Assembly: GCA_964017185.1 (NCBI GenBank)
Contig: OZ024870.1
Span: 24,885,621-24,949,620, forward strand
DNA length: 64,000 bases
Reading direction: 5' to 3'
From: Rugalucina vietnamica
Lineage: Eukaryota; Mollusca; Bivalvia; Lucinida; Lucinidae
Below are positions 1 to 10,106 of this stretch, in pieces. The translations under genes were made by a program, and so were the position numbers. Position 1 is the stretch's first letter. The number at the start of each line of letters is the position of its first letter. The notes under the pieces were generated by a model. That model saw only the letters and a list, made by a program, of their open reading frames with translations, searched no databases and was not told where the DNA came from.

Positions 1-777
1 AGCTTCAGTCTCGATAAATAATAGGTCGAAAACCAAAAATTTGGATATTAACTCCCTTCAATTTAAAATAAGAGCAAAATTTGTGTATGTATTCTTGACA
101 AAATTACATATGCTATTGCAATCATTTTTCTTGGAATGTTATGTTTCGTTCTCAGCCTTTATTACTAATAAATGCAATCCCCTCAATCAAGCGGTTCTGG
201 ATTTAGCGTGCTTTAAATAGACTTAAAGGTACTATACATATATTTTCACTGAATAAACTTATGTCTTTTAACATAATAATATTGGGGAATACTGAACTGA
301 CTTGTATATTTTTCATTGGTCATTCCTTCACTAAAGAATATAATTGTTTGTAGTACCTTAGATTTTAAATTTCAAAAGGTAAAAGAAGGCAATGTTGAGG
401 AAATGACGCAATCAAAAAGACGTTCCACAGCCAAAACTGCCAACGCATAATAAATTGCTTATTTGTGGAAACAATACCACCATGATATTACAAAATACAA
501 GGCTATTTGTAAGCATTAAATTCATCAAAGCCTATGGGAATTAATGATGTGGAATACCTTTGATGCTTGACTGTAATTCTAATTATACTAAGCAATGTTT
601 TAATCAGTGACAAACTATTCAGAACCAATGGATTTTCAGTAATCTGGATGTAAGACAGAAAAAAAAATAATTGATTCATTAATTTATTAATCAATTTAAT
701 GATTCATCAATTAATAAAATATCAATAGATTTTAAAAACGTGTACATTTAACATGTAGTTTGAGCGTCGATGATTTA
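1..777. other. AT-rich DNA without a recognised gene
   Basis: No credible coding region or known repeat is seen here apart from its second copy at 10101-10877. The stretch around 690-720 is very AT-rich with short palindromic ATTAAT motifs. Confidence 0.6.
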
Positions 778-1208
778 TTACGTCTTCTTGCATAGATATC
801 TATGCGCATAGTTGTTTGAAGCCGTTTTCGATTGGTCGAAATCCGTGGTCAAACAGCAAAACCCATGTTCAAATCATGAAATTCACGTGCCATATGAACA
901 TGGGTTTTGGCCGACGTCATTGTTCAATGCGACGTGGCGTCATGTGTTTTGTAGAAACAAAATGGCTAACATTCAATAGGCTCTGCGGTTTTCGGTGAGT
1001 TTTTACGTTTTTAATGTTATTTTCATGGGATTTTAAGTGGATTAGAGTGAAAATGCAAGAACAGCGATCAACCATGGTTTGTTTCAGTGTTCAAACATTC
1101 GATGGATCACGAGGAAGGTGTTTGAACACAAGGCCGCAGGCCGCGTGTTCAAACACCTTCCTCGTGATCCATCGAATGTTTGAACACTGAAAACCATGGT
1201 TGATCCCT
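778..1208 (+). mobile_element. Foldback element with promoter-like 5' part (copy 1)
   Basis: About 430 bp shared with 10878-11308 and, more diverged, with 42848-43276. It opens with the 16-base palindrome GCATAGATATCTATGC and carries an ATTGG (inverted CCAAT) motif, a small hairpin made of AAAACCCATGTTCAAA-type arms (857-915), a damaged CRE-like site and an ATG at 962 followed by a GTGAGT splice-donor-like site. It ends in a near-perfect hairpin (about 1069-1206) with arms of roughly 60 bases around a GGCCGCAGGCC centre. The short ATG frame is broken by TAG at 977-979. Its boundaries are inferred from where the dispersed copies stop matching. The element class is unknown. Confidence 0.65.
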
Positions 1209-1672
1209 ATATTTGAAAAATTACGATTTGGCTTCCGTCTCCTAGGGCTTTTCTCTACAGAAGTATTAGTCTCTTCAGTACCACTTATTGCACTTTTGGA
1301 TCCGTTTTATGTCTATGTGTAGTATATGAGATTGAATTAATCCATTGTGGAAATGTGATGATGGTTTGGCATTTTCCAATACATTATCTCATTTGTTATA
1401 CAAACACTTTGAACATAATAAAACTCCCCTAGCACTGACGTCAGATAAAGAGCCTAAATCTAACGCGTGTAATACATTTTCATAATGCTTTTCTAACTTT
1501 TCGTTTTGAAAACTGTAATTTTGCCAGACCGTTTGCATATCGGAGACCTTTATAAGTTGAGGCGACAGCCTCTATCGAATGGTATTTTCATGCAAAAACT
1601 AAAGACGCTTATCTTATGTTCTGGCTCATATGAGGCCAAAACACCAGACACGCATTTTATCCATAGGACATG
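1142..1672 (+). repeat. Left arm of ~520-bp inverted repeat (unit 1)
   Basis: Sequence from the right half of the hairpin through the CTCCTAGG/GGATCCG region and the TCATATGAGGC motif reappears in reverse complement at 5386-5905. The two arms enclose about 3.7 kb holding a PLE, a SINE and a TTAA MITE. The arms could be the ends of one large foldback element or two independent insertions in opposite orientation. Confidence 0.85.
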
Positions 1673-2114
1673 CTTTTATCTCAGCAGTCATACTTTGATT
1701 TGATTTCCTAACAAAACATTTCATTGACCTGTTACTGAGATTCTCTTGTTCACAAGAATTGATAGCATAACATTATGTTTTCAAGACGATATGTTTAAGG
1801 ATTGAAATTCAGATTTTTTGTTTTCTTTGAATGATGAAGAACATTAGCTTTTTTATGTAAGCCCGAAAGGCTTCTCGGAGACATTTAACTTCGGAGACAT
1901 TGAACCAAGTAGTGTTTTATCATCCTGTGAAAGCTAAAATTCTGAATTACCTATATTTATAAATAGCCATGTTCTAAATGATATATCTTCTTATGAATAG
2001 CCATCTTCTAAACGATGCTTTAATTTTTGACCCCGTCTAGGCATGTGTCTTTGATTAAGACTTACCTTGTGTAATTGCAATATATTTATCTGGCTATCGT
2101 CGCCGGTGTATAAA
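1673..2114. other. Noncoding spacer upstream of PLE
   Basis: AT-rich sequence between the inverted-repeat arm and the hammerhead-like motif. Part of it may be PLE 5' UTR, since 2090-2230 resembles 22180-22290. No coding signal is recognised. Confidence 0.5.
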
Positions 2115-2160
2115 GGGTAACTGATGAGGGTTCAGTACCCGAAATTGCGCAATATGGCCC
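2115..2160 (+). ncRNA. Hammerhead-ribozyme-like motif (type I), copy 1
   Basis: The conserved core CTGATGA starts at 2121, followed by a stem II hairpin (GGGT/ACCC with a five-base loop) and CGAAA ending at 2144. A minimal stem III follows (ATTG/CAAT), with U16.1 at 2153 and a permitted H17 base A at 2154 as predicted cleavage site. Stem I would pair GGGTAA (2115-2120) with TGGCCC (2155-2160), with one A/G mismatch. Hammerhead motifs with very short stem III are established features of Penelope-like elements, and a PLE reverse transcriptase begins just downstream. Activity is not shown by sequence. Confidence 0.7.
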
Positions 2161-2179
2161 ATAATACCTCACTTTGAAC

Positions 2180-3250
2180 GATTTCACTGCTTCCAAAGGA
2201 TCATGTTTTTGTATTTTATACTAATCTGGTTAAAGAAAAACTCCTTGATAGAGTGGACCTTCAAAAGAGCATTAAAAACTATGGTTCACTTAATTTGGCC
2301 TGCAATGACAGAAAAGCTTTCTTCACTTCCTCTGACCAAAGGCGATATACACTTTGGTCATGTCAGAATGTATGCGGCGCCTTATCACATCTCCTGGATA
2401 ATATTTATATTATACTCGAAACTAAGTTATACAGACAATTTGTTGGAATTCTGATGGGTACAAATTGCGCCCCTCTCGTAGCTGATTTATTTTTATACTA
2501 CTACGACAGAGACCTCATGGATTTTCTTAACCATGACAATCAAGCTGATGTTATCGAGGCTTTTAATTCAACTTCTAGGTACCTCGATGACCTTTTGAAC
2601 ATTGACAATCCTTATTTTGAAGGCATGGTCGATAAAATTTATCCACCTGAACTACAATTGAATAAAGCAAACACCACAGATACCGAAGCCCCCTTGTGGA
2701 TTTACATCTTTCTATTGCAAATGGATTTTTTTTTCTAAAATTTATGAAAAACGCGATGTCTTTGACTTTGATATTGTAAATTTTCATTTTTTAGGTGGTG
2801 ACGATCCTCGCCGTGCTTCTTATGTTGTATACATTTCGCAACTTATTAGGTTTGCTAGAGTCTGCAATCATGTAGCGGAATTCAAAGCGCGAAATAAATG
2901 TTTAACAGCCAAACTTCTCCAGCAGGGCTATCGGTAACATAAACTTCGAAAAACATTTTCTAAATTTTATCGCAGGCACTATGAGGTGATATCCAAATTT
3001 AATGTTGGGCTAAAGACGCTTTTACGTGAGGGCCAGTCGGAACTAGAATTTTATGATGACTTGATTTATAAATTTAAGAAACTTAAAGGAATGAGTGATT
3101 TTTCTTTTCAGTTCAGAAAAATCATAACATGTTACAGACGTATAAGATATAAATTAAATGTTATGCGACAGTCTGCATGCTTGGTGTTTAACACAATCAT
3201 GGCTGATAACTATTCTGCCTTCTTAAATTGCACGCGGTTGGGTCGGGCGT
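2180..3250 (+). pseudogene. Penelope-like reverse transcriptase, broken (copy 1)
   Basis: This remnant encodes the palm and downstream part of a PLE-type reverse transcriptase, which would copy element RNA into DNA. Visible motifs are GILMGTNCAPLVADLF (motif B region, about 2442-2489) and RYLDDLL (catalytic motif C, YLDD at 2580-2591). The frame continues through YPPELQLNK until it shifts in a T-run near 2730. The next frame carries FDFDIVNFHFLGG, LIRFARVCNH and LTAKLLQQGYR, is cut by TAA at 2935-2937 where the related copy at 6838 region has Tyr, then resumes to 3250. No upstream ATG fits; the open frame begins at a GTG. The N-terminal fingers region is missing or unrecognisable, and no GIY-YIG domain follows. 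Not functional as it stands. Confidence 0.8.
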
Positions 3251-4215
3251 AAGACTCTATGATGGAGCTTCTTGTCTGTTGCTTGGCCCACCAGGGTTCA
3301 ACTGGTGTTTTTTTTTTTTTTTTTTTCCTGGCTTCGGTTGCTCAGTGGGTAGAGTGTCCGCTCCGAGATCGGGAGGTACCGGGTTCGATCCCGGGCCGCG
3401 ACATATCAAAGTCGTTAACAATGGTACTAATTTCTCCCCGCTTGGCACTCGGATTGTCGGGGTAGGGCTAGGACTGGTCGCTCCGGTGTCAGTATAATGC
3501 GACTGGAGGTGGTATCAGGTAAAAGCGTCTGGGATCTGATACCACAGTGAGGCAGCACTATCAAAGTGAGCATTGTGCTCCCTGTCACAACCAGACACCG
3601 TCGTGATATGACAAATAATGTTGAAAGCGACGTTAAACCCGAACAAACAAACAAACAAACAAACAAACAACATTTTTTATGCACCGGGTTTAAGTAAGTT
3701 ATTCGGCGCCCAGGGATCTCCATCGTCGGGCAGCTTACTGAATCTGTGAGTCCTCGTTTTTTATTCATCATGTTATTTGTTTGCCATGATGATTCACTGA
3801 CTAGTAAGAGATTCACCAGGAGGGCCGACCAACTGACTAAATGTTGTGAACCCCTGCAGAAGATGAGGGTGAGGTTAGGCGCCTGTAAAATTGATTTATG
3901 CCTCCTAGTTATTTTATATTACTGATCGTTCCAAGGCGATACTTCTGTTGTGGCTCCATTTGTTTTATGTTTTAGAGTCGAATTTTTTGTGTCGCTTGTA
4001 CCTAATATACGTTTTCATATTTGTATTTAAGTTCTGGTAACTGAGTGGCCGCCTATTGGGAAATAGCTGCTCACTCGGCTTACGATGTGTTTTAAATATA
4101 AGTACATGCACCTAACTGTCAATTTAGTTTTTCCCACCTCGGTTTTTGGAGTGGGAATTTCTGTCTGATTGTCCTGATCATTGTCTACTTTTACCTTTTT
4201 ATGTTTACATTTTAC
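3251..4215 (+). mobile_element. PLE 3' UTR, interrupted by a SINE (copy 1)
   Basis: The long 3' UTR follows the reverse-transcriptase end and is the most repeated sequence in the window. Landmarks are CTTGGCCCACC, TTCGGCGCCCAGGGATCTCC, ACTGATCGTTCCAAGGCGAT, GTAACTGAGTGGCCGCCTAT and CTCGGTTTTTGGAGTGGGAA, ending close to a TTGTACCTTTT-like terminus. A SINE sits at 3327-3670 between the first and second landmarks; compare the uninterrupted UTR at 7162-7770. Confidence 0.8.
3327..3670 (+). mobile_element. tRNA-derived SINE (copy 1)
   Basis: The 5' part carries RNA polymerase III promoter boxes: an A-box-like GGTTGCTCAGTGGGTAGAG near 3336-3354 and a B-box GGGTTCGATCC at 3381-3391. The body ends in TTGAAAGCGACGTTAAACCC and an (AAAC)n tail at about 3643-3670. 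It was inserted after a T-rich site in PLE 3' UTR; a run of about 19 T precedes it. The tRNA-like head is too diverged for me to name the parental tRNA. The GTTAAAC-type 3' end is typical of mollusc SINEs, which is recall, not a search result. Confidence 0.85.
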
Positions 4216-4367
4216 ATTTATTTTATCAAACGAGGATCAGATTTTAATTTGCGCATATCATCGCTAATTTTCAGGCTATTTGACATGAAATAAGATTCAA
4301 CGGAGTTTTGGAACAGCCATATCGTCAAATTATCGTGCTTAACGCCACCGACGGCACGCCAACAAGA
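4216..4367. other. Spacer between PLE and TTAA MITE
   Basis: Short AT-rich sequence with no recognised feature. Confidence 0.4.
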
Positions 4368-4371
4368 TTAA

Positions 4372-5166
4372 GGATGTTCGCTGCCAATGAAAAAGTATTC
4401 AAACTTTTTTTCTAACCACTCTCTTTTGATTCCAAAATACAACACAAGACATTTGAAAACAAAATAAATATAGGGTAGTGTGCATTTTTTCAAACTACAG
4501 GCCTCTGAATGAGACCTCTGAGCACCATGTTTTAAATTTGGTCAAATTAATTTAATTTTTAATTCTTTGAAACATACATGTCTTGAACAAAAATACACCT
4601 AGAATGCTTTCAAAAGTCATAACAGTTATGAAGAGCAGACAATTTTGGACCAAAAGCATAGAAAAATTTGCAACTTGGAGTGGATGACAAAATTTTACGA
4701 TTCCTTTTTCAACCCTACCCCCATACTTGAAAAGTCGGAAAAATCCGTATTTTGAAATGTACCAAACCCATATTTGTGGATTCAAACTTTTTCTTGTATT
4801 TTCACACAACATAGAGCTTGGTGATATTGTTCGAATAAAAGAAAGAAATATATAGGGTAGTGAGCATATAAGAGAGAAACAACAACTTGAAAATCGCTAT
4901 TTTCAGCCTTTTTTCGGCTGTTTTGTTTCTAAAAGCCCATTTCATAAAACAACCTTAAATTTTAGTAAACTTTTCTGAAAAGTTGCAGAAAATGGGGTGA
5001 AAAAATGAAGTTTTTTAGACTGACAATTTTCATGGCTCATTCAATGCATATTATCAATATGTATTAAAATATAAAATATTTGGAAAATATCTGCAACCGT
5101 CTACGAGAAATTCAAGAAAAGAAAAACCGGAAGTTCCGAAATGTCAAATGTTCGCAGCGAACATCC
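4372..5166. mobile_element. TTAA-flanked MITE (copy 1)
   Basis: The 795-bp element has terminal inverted repeats GGATGTTCGCTGC (left) and GCAGCGAACATCC (right) and is flanked on both sides by TTAA (4368-4371 and 5167-5170). Exact TTAA duplication is the hallmark of piggyBac and Kolobok-type transposition. There is no transposase; the interior is AT-rich with an imperfectly repeated ATATAGGGTAGTG motif (4465 and 4850 regions). Non-autonomous element. Confidence 0.85.
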
Positions 5167-5170
5167 TTAA

Positions 5171-5385
5171 ACAAACAACTAGCTGGTTTTGGAGTCGCTC
5201 CGCCCAAAGCCGGACGTGGTTTCCATATCACGTGACAATGCATTTCATCTTCATCGGGAAATGAAGAATATCGAGAAATACACTTTCATCTCTGGCGATT
5301 GTAATGAGAATGAAAATATAGTGGATTGCTGTTCAATGCTTCTATATCCGTCGTTTTCATCGCTGGATTTTCACTGACCGCATAT
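5171..5385. other. Spacer
   Basis: Contains a 62-codon open stretch (5189-5377) with no recognisable motif and no support as a gene. Confidence 0.4.
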
Positions 5386-5905
5386 GCATGTCTTTTAGAA
5401 GTATTTGCATGGTGTTTTTGCCTCATATGAGCCAGAACACAAGATAAACGTCTTTAGTTTTTGCATGAAAATACCATTTGATAGAGGCTGTCGCCTCAAC
5501 TTAAGGTCTCCGATATGCAAACGGCCTGACAAAATTACAGTTTTCAAAAAGAAAAGTTAGAAAAGCATTATGAAAATGTATTACACGCGTTAGATTTAGG
5601 CTCTTTATCTGACGTCAGTGCTAGGGGAGTTTTATTATGTTCAAAGTGTTTGTATAACAAATGAGGTAATATATTGCAAAATGCCAAACCATCATCACAT
5701 TTCCACAATGGATTAATTCAATCTCATATAGACATAAAACGGATCCAAAAGTGCAATAAGTGGTACAGAAGAGACTAATACTTCTGTAGAGAAAAGCCTA
5801 GGAGACGGAAGGCAAATCGTAATTTTTCAAATATAGGGATCAACCATGGTTTTCAGTGTTCAAACATTCGATGGATCACGAGGAAGGTGTTTGAACGCAA
5901 GGCCG
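5386..5905 (-). repeat. Right arm of ~520-bp inverted repeat (unit 1)
   Basis: Reverse complement of 1142-1672, ending in a single arm of the GATCAACCATGG/GTGTTTGAAC hairpin, the other arm being absent. The junction with the next repeat is at about 5906 (GGCCGCATATCGGCC). Confidence 0.85.
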
Positions 5906-5906
5906 C

Positions 5907-6745
5907 ATATCGGCCTAAGAAGGTGGGTTCATAAATAGAAGTTTGTTTAGCTACTGAACTAATAAAGGCCATCTCTACTGACTAAATAAAGACCGCGTTG
6001 CAATTTTGTTTAACGCACCAAACAGAAGCGCGACAGTGACGTCAAATTTAGTCACGTTTTGTGACGTCGATCTCCGCCATTGTTATGCAACGTTACGTAG
6101 ATGAAGCAAATGGACAAGAAAAATATGAATTATCATCAAAATGTACCGCTATGGTGGCAAATTTTGAGGAGTCGTTCTGCGGAGTGATTGCTGAGCTGTT
6201 GTCTAAATAAACAAAATGGCAGAAAGCAAATCTCCTCTCATCGGATGAGGTTTTTCGCGAAATTTGTCGGCTTTCGTTGCATTATAAAGTGAATAACTAC
6301 CCTGTGACCAAAAATAAATCGATCACTCACGGTCGCTCGGACCGTAAACAGATAAAACGTCTCGCTGAAAGCTCGCCATTTCATCTGTTTACTAATCCTC
6401 ACGTGATAAATCGGTTAATTTTTGGTCACGGGGTAGTCATTTACTATATACAAAGTATATTCAGAAGAAAAAAATTAGTCAGTACATTTGATAAGGCCCA
6501 TGTTTTTTTCAGCCAGTCGATTGACTTGCCTGTTCCTTCTTGTTAAATTCTTGCTCAATTCAATAAGAAACTGCACCAGTTGTACATTTCGACACTGTTT
6601 ATAGCCGTAATTGCAAAGTATCATTTTTGTGACTATCCGACAAAAAGCATAATTAATAGTGTACTGTAAACCAACTTTTTAACCAACAGTATTTGAAAAG
6701 TAACAAAATTTCAAAAACATTTTTTTGTGAAATTCAGCTTCAGAG
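5907..6745 (+). repeat. ~835-bp hairpin repeat (copy 1)
   Basis: Matches 9276-10106 and 16027-16866. It starts at CATATCGGCCTA and ends at TGTGAAATTCAGCTTCAG. A promoter-like patch at about 6030-6085 has two TGACGTC sites and a CCGCCAT motif. At 6289-6444 lies a long hairpin: outer arms GTGAATAACTACCCTGTGAC and GTCACGGGGTAGTCATTTAC, and inner arms around GTAAACAGAT/CATCTGTTTAC. No terminal inverted repeats are evident. The open frame at 6277-6546 covers the hairpin and I do not regard it as a gene. Confidence 0.75.
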
Positions 6746-7161
6746 TCTGCAATCATGTTACAGACTTCAACGCTCGAAATAAATGTTTAACGGCAAAACT
6801 TCTCCAACAGGGCTATCGGTATCATAAACTTCGAAAAACCTTTTCTAAATTTTATCGTAGACACTATGAATTGATTTCCAAATATAATGTTGGGTGTAAG
6901 ACGCTTTTAAGTGAGGGCCTTTCGGAACCTGAATTGTATGGTGACTTAGTTTACAAATTTAAGAAACTTATAGGAATTAATGATTTTTCTTTTCATTTCA
7001 GAAAAATCATAACACGTTACAGACGTATAGGTTATATGTTGAATGTTATGCGACAGTCTGCATGCTTAGTTTTTAACCCAATCATGGTTGATAACTATGC
7101 TGCTTTCTTTAATTGCACGCCGGTGGGTCGGGCGTCAGACTCTATGATGGCCCCGACTTAA
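6733..7161 (+). pseudogene. Penelope-like RT, C-terminal fragment (copy 1)
   Basis: An open frame of 130-odd codons covers the C-terminal (thumb and beyond) region of the same reverse transcriptase as at 2180-3250. Landmarks in order are VCNHVTDFNARNKCLTAKLL, QQGYRYHKLRKTFSKFYRRH, FSFHFRKIITRYRRIGY, LNVMRQSACLVFNPIM and a terminal GRASDSMMAPT before TAA at 7159-7161. It is joined directly to the 3' end of the ~835-bp repeat, so the upstream palm is lost. It preserves the natural C-terminus: the protein ends here without a GIY-YIG endonuclease. Confidence 0.8.
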
Positions 7162-7770
7162 AGCTATTCATTTTAGTTGGTTGGGGCCGGAGCTTCTTGT
7201 CTGTTGCTTGGCCCACCGGGGTCCAACTGGTGTTTTTCTTTTGCTCCGGAGTTAGTAGGTTATTCGGCGCCCAGGGATCTCCATCGTCGGGCAGCTTACT
7301 CAGTCTGTGAGTCCTTGTTTTTGATTCATCAATATGTTTATCATGATTTATTTGTTTGTTCTTGATGATTCATTGACTAGTTAGAGATTCACCACGAGGA
7401 CCGAAGAACTAACTAAATGTTATGAACCAGAAGCTGAGGGTGAGGTTAGGATCCTGTAAAACCGGTTTAAGCCCGCCATTAACTTTGTGTTACTGATCGT
7501 TCCAAGGCGATACTTCTGTGATGGTTCTTTTTGTTTTATGTCTTGGCGTTTTATGTGCTGTCGGCGCCTTATGTATGTTTAATATATTTTTAATTAAGGT
7601 AACTGAGTGGCCACCTATTGGGAAAATAGCTGCTCATTCGGCTTATGATATGTTTCATGGTATGAGTACCTGGTTGTTAGTTTGGTTTTTCCCACCCCGG
7701 TTTTTGGAGTGGGAATCACTTTCTGATTGCGCCTTTTCCTGATCTTTGCATACTTGTACCTTTTGATAGA
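7162..7770 (+). mobile_element. PLE 3' UTR (uninterrupted, unit 1)
   Basis: Continues from the stop codon of the RT fragment with the same landmarks as 3251-4215 but no SINE: CAACTGGTGTTTTTCTTTTG runs straight into GCTCCGGAGTTAG and TTCGGCGCCCAGG. It ends near TTGTACCTTTTGATAG, which is the empty-site reference for the SINE insertion. Confidence 0.8.
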
Positions 7771-8006
7771 AAACATGTTGTATTTATTTTTAGTTCGAAT
7801 ACTTAGATTCATTAGGGAGCCTATAACATTTCAGTTGTTGTTTATTGGACACGTCTTGCAAATGACGTAACACTTCTGTCTCCATATGAATCAACTTAAT
7901 TCAATGAAGAGTTTGGACAGTCGTAATGACAAAATATTCATTTGTTCGACATGTACGAGGAAACAACTTAATTTTGGAATGTGTTCGGTTTCAGAAGCAC
8001 GTATTG

Positions 8007-8044
<38 letters not shown>

Positions 8045-8664
8045 TTAATAATAATAATGGTGTCGAATTGTTCAAGCTTATTCGAAATCTTCCTATCTCA
8101 TGATTTTCACAATGTTTCTCAAGTAGTATAAGTGGAAATGATGAAGTTCCAAGAGTCGGTATACTTTCCAGCTCCAGGTTAATATAAAAGAAGGATTTCT
8201 GTTTAGTGCCACGCCTGTCTCCATTTCATTCCAGGTCTTCCCGGAGCCTCTTGCTTTGTTAGTTCTGGTTACCAACAACTCTCAGTCTTTGTTCATTGGT
8301 TCTTTGTTCGGCTTTTCACAGTCGGGTTAGCATACATTTGCCTTGTTATGTTGACCGTGAAGTCATTTTTTCCATATGATTGCGTGCCTTGCTGCATAGC
8401 CTCTTGCATGTCTGTTTCATGCTATCTGCATAAACTTATGAGACAAATACATGTTTGCATATTAGGTTTGGCTCACAACCTATTACAAAAATTAAATAGC
8501 TTGATTTCAAAACGGTTTCTCATTACTTTGTCCTCATACAGCGAAATGACATCAGTTTCTCCGTCATAGGTAGCCCTCAACCACGACGTGATTAGCAAAT
8601 CTACCTGCTGGGGTCTTGTCTAATCGCAAGGCATTTTGCGAGATAACATTTAATGAAATTTATT
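7771..8664. other. Noncoding DNA with TAA microsatellite
   Basis: No gene recognised. A (TAA)n microsatellite lies at about 8010-8057. The open frames here are short and low complexity (a poly-Ile run is a microsatellite translation). Present again at 17891-18774. Confidence 0.5.
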
Positions 8665-9250
8665 TTCGTGTTTTTTAAAAAAAATCCATTTGCAATAGAA
8701 AGATGTAAATCCACAAGGGGGTTTCGGTATCTGTGGTGTTTGCTTATTCAATTGTAGTTCAGGTGGATAAATTTTATCGACCATGCCTTCAAAATAAGGA
8801 TTGACAATGTTCAAAAGGTCATCGAGGTACCTAGAAGTTGAATTAAAAGCCTCGATAACATCAGCTTGATTGTCATGGTTAAGAAAATCCATGAGGTCTC
8901 TGTCGTAGCAGTATAAAAATAAATCAGCTACGAGAGGGGCGCAATTTGTACCCATCAGAATTCCAGCAATTGTCTGTAAATACTTGGTTCCGAGTATAAT
9001 ATAAATATTATCCAGGAGATGTGATAAGGCGCCGCATACATTCTGACATGACCAAAGTGTATATCGCCTTTGGTCAGAGGAAGTGAAGAAAGCTTTTCTG
9101 TCATTGCAGGCCACATTAAATGAACCATAGTTTTTAATGCTCTTTTGAAGGTCCACTCTATCAAGGAGTTTTTCTTTAATCAGATTAGTATAAAATACAA
9201 AAACTTGATCCTTTGGAAGCAGTGAAATCGTTCAAAGTGAGGTATTATTC
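8665..9250 (-). pseudogene. Penelope-like RT palm fragment, inverted
   Basis: Reverse complement of the 5' part of the PLE at about 2163-2735. It carries GILMGTNCAPLVADLF and RYLDDLL and ends at the same T-run/A-run region where copy 1 shifts frame. It lacks the C-terminal part, the 3' UTR and the hammerhead motif. One end marks the limit of the tandem duplication at 8664. Differences from the direct copy (for example at LGTKYLQTIAG) suggest an independent PLE copy, not simple local inversion. Confidence 0.8.
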
Positions 9251-9275
9251 ATTTTAATTTATGATGCAACAACCC

Positions 9276-10106
9276 TACATATCGGCCTAAAAAGGTGGGT
9301 TCGTAAATAGAAGTTTGTTTAGCTACTGACCTAATAAAGGCCATCTCTACTGACTAAATAAAGACCGCGTTGCAATTTTGTTTAACGCACCAAACAGAAG
9401 CGCGACAGTGACGTCAAATTTAGTCACTTTTTGTGACGTCGATCTCCGCCATTCTTATGCAACGTTACGTAAATGGACAAGAAAAATATGAATTATCATC
9501 AAAATGTACCGCTATGGTGGCAAATTTTGAGGAGTCGTTCTGCGGAGTGATTGCTGAGCTGTTGACTAAATAAACAAAATGGCGGAAAGCAAATCTCCTC
9601 TCATCGGATGAGGTTTTTCGCGAAATTTGTCGGCTTTCGTTGCATTATAAAGTGAATAACTACCCTGTGACCAAAAATAAATCGATTACTCACGGTCGCT
9701 CGGACCGTAAACAGATGAAACGTCTCGCTGAAAGCTCGCCATTTCATCTGTTTACTAATCCTCACGTGATAAATCGGTTAATTTTTGGTCACGGGGTAGT
9801 CAATTACTATATACAAAGTATATTCAGAAGAAAAAAATAGTCCGTACATTTGATAAGGCCCATGTTTTTTTTTTCAGCCAGTCGATTGACTTGCCTGTTC
9901 CTTCTTGTTAAATTCTTGCTCAATTCAATAAGAAACTGCACCAGTTGTACATTTCGACACTGTTTATAGCCGTAATTGCAAAGTACCATTTTTGTGACTA
10001 CCCGACAAATAGCCTAATTAATAGTGTACTGTAAACCAACTTTTTAACCAACAGTATTTGCAAAGTAACAAAATTTCAAAAACATTTTTTTGTGAAATTC
10101 AGCTTC
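9276..10106 (+). repeat. ~835-bp hairpin repeat (copy in the joint)
   Basis: Same repeat as 5907-6745, with its hairpin at 9652-9807 and a small deletion near 9470. It ends in TTCAGCTTCAG exactly at the start of unit 2. Because unit 1 also begins at this junction sequence, the DNA left of the window may hold another copy. Confidence 0.75.

Larger units (their letters stand above)
1..8664 (+). repeat. Direct duplication, unit 1
   Basis: This block matches 10101-18774 almost base for base. Corresponding points are 1/10101, 2203/12304, 6277/16397 and 8348/18457. The right end of similarity is near 8664/18774, where unit 1 runs into an inverted reverse-transcriptase fragment and unit 2 into unrelated sequence. 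The left end is not defined because the window starts at the first matching base. The copies differ by scattered substitutions and by homopolymer and microsatellite lengths. A recent tandem duplication is the simple reading; collapsed or stacked haplotypes in an assembly are an alternative. Confidence 0.93.

Noticed and set aside
3427-3816. 129-codon minus-strand frame
   Set aside because: It runs antisense across SINE and PLE 3' UTR; the VCLFVC run is the translated (AAAC)n tail.
7886-8131. Open frame with a long Ile run (also 18007-18240 and 22258-22485)
   Set aside because: The Ile run is translation of TAA/ATT microsatellites; no other coding evidence.
8665-9250. Local inversion of the 2180-2735 RT fragment within the unit
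   Set aside because: Several sequence differences from both direct copies indicate a separate PLE insertion.
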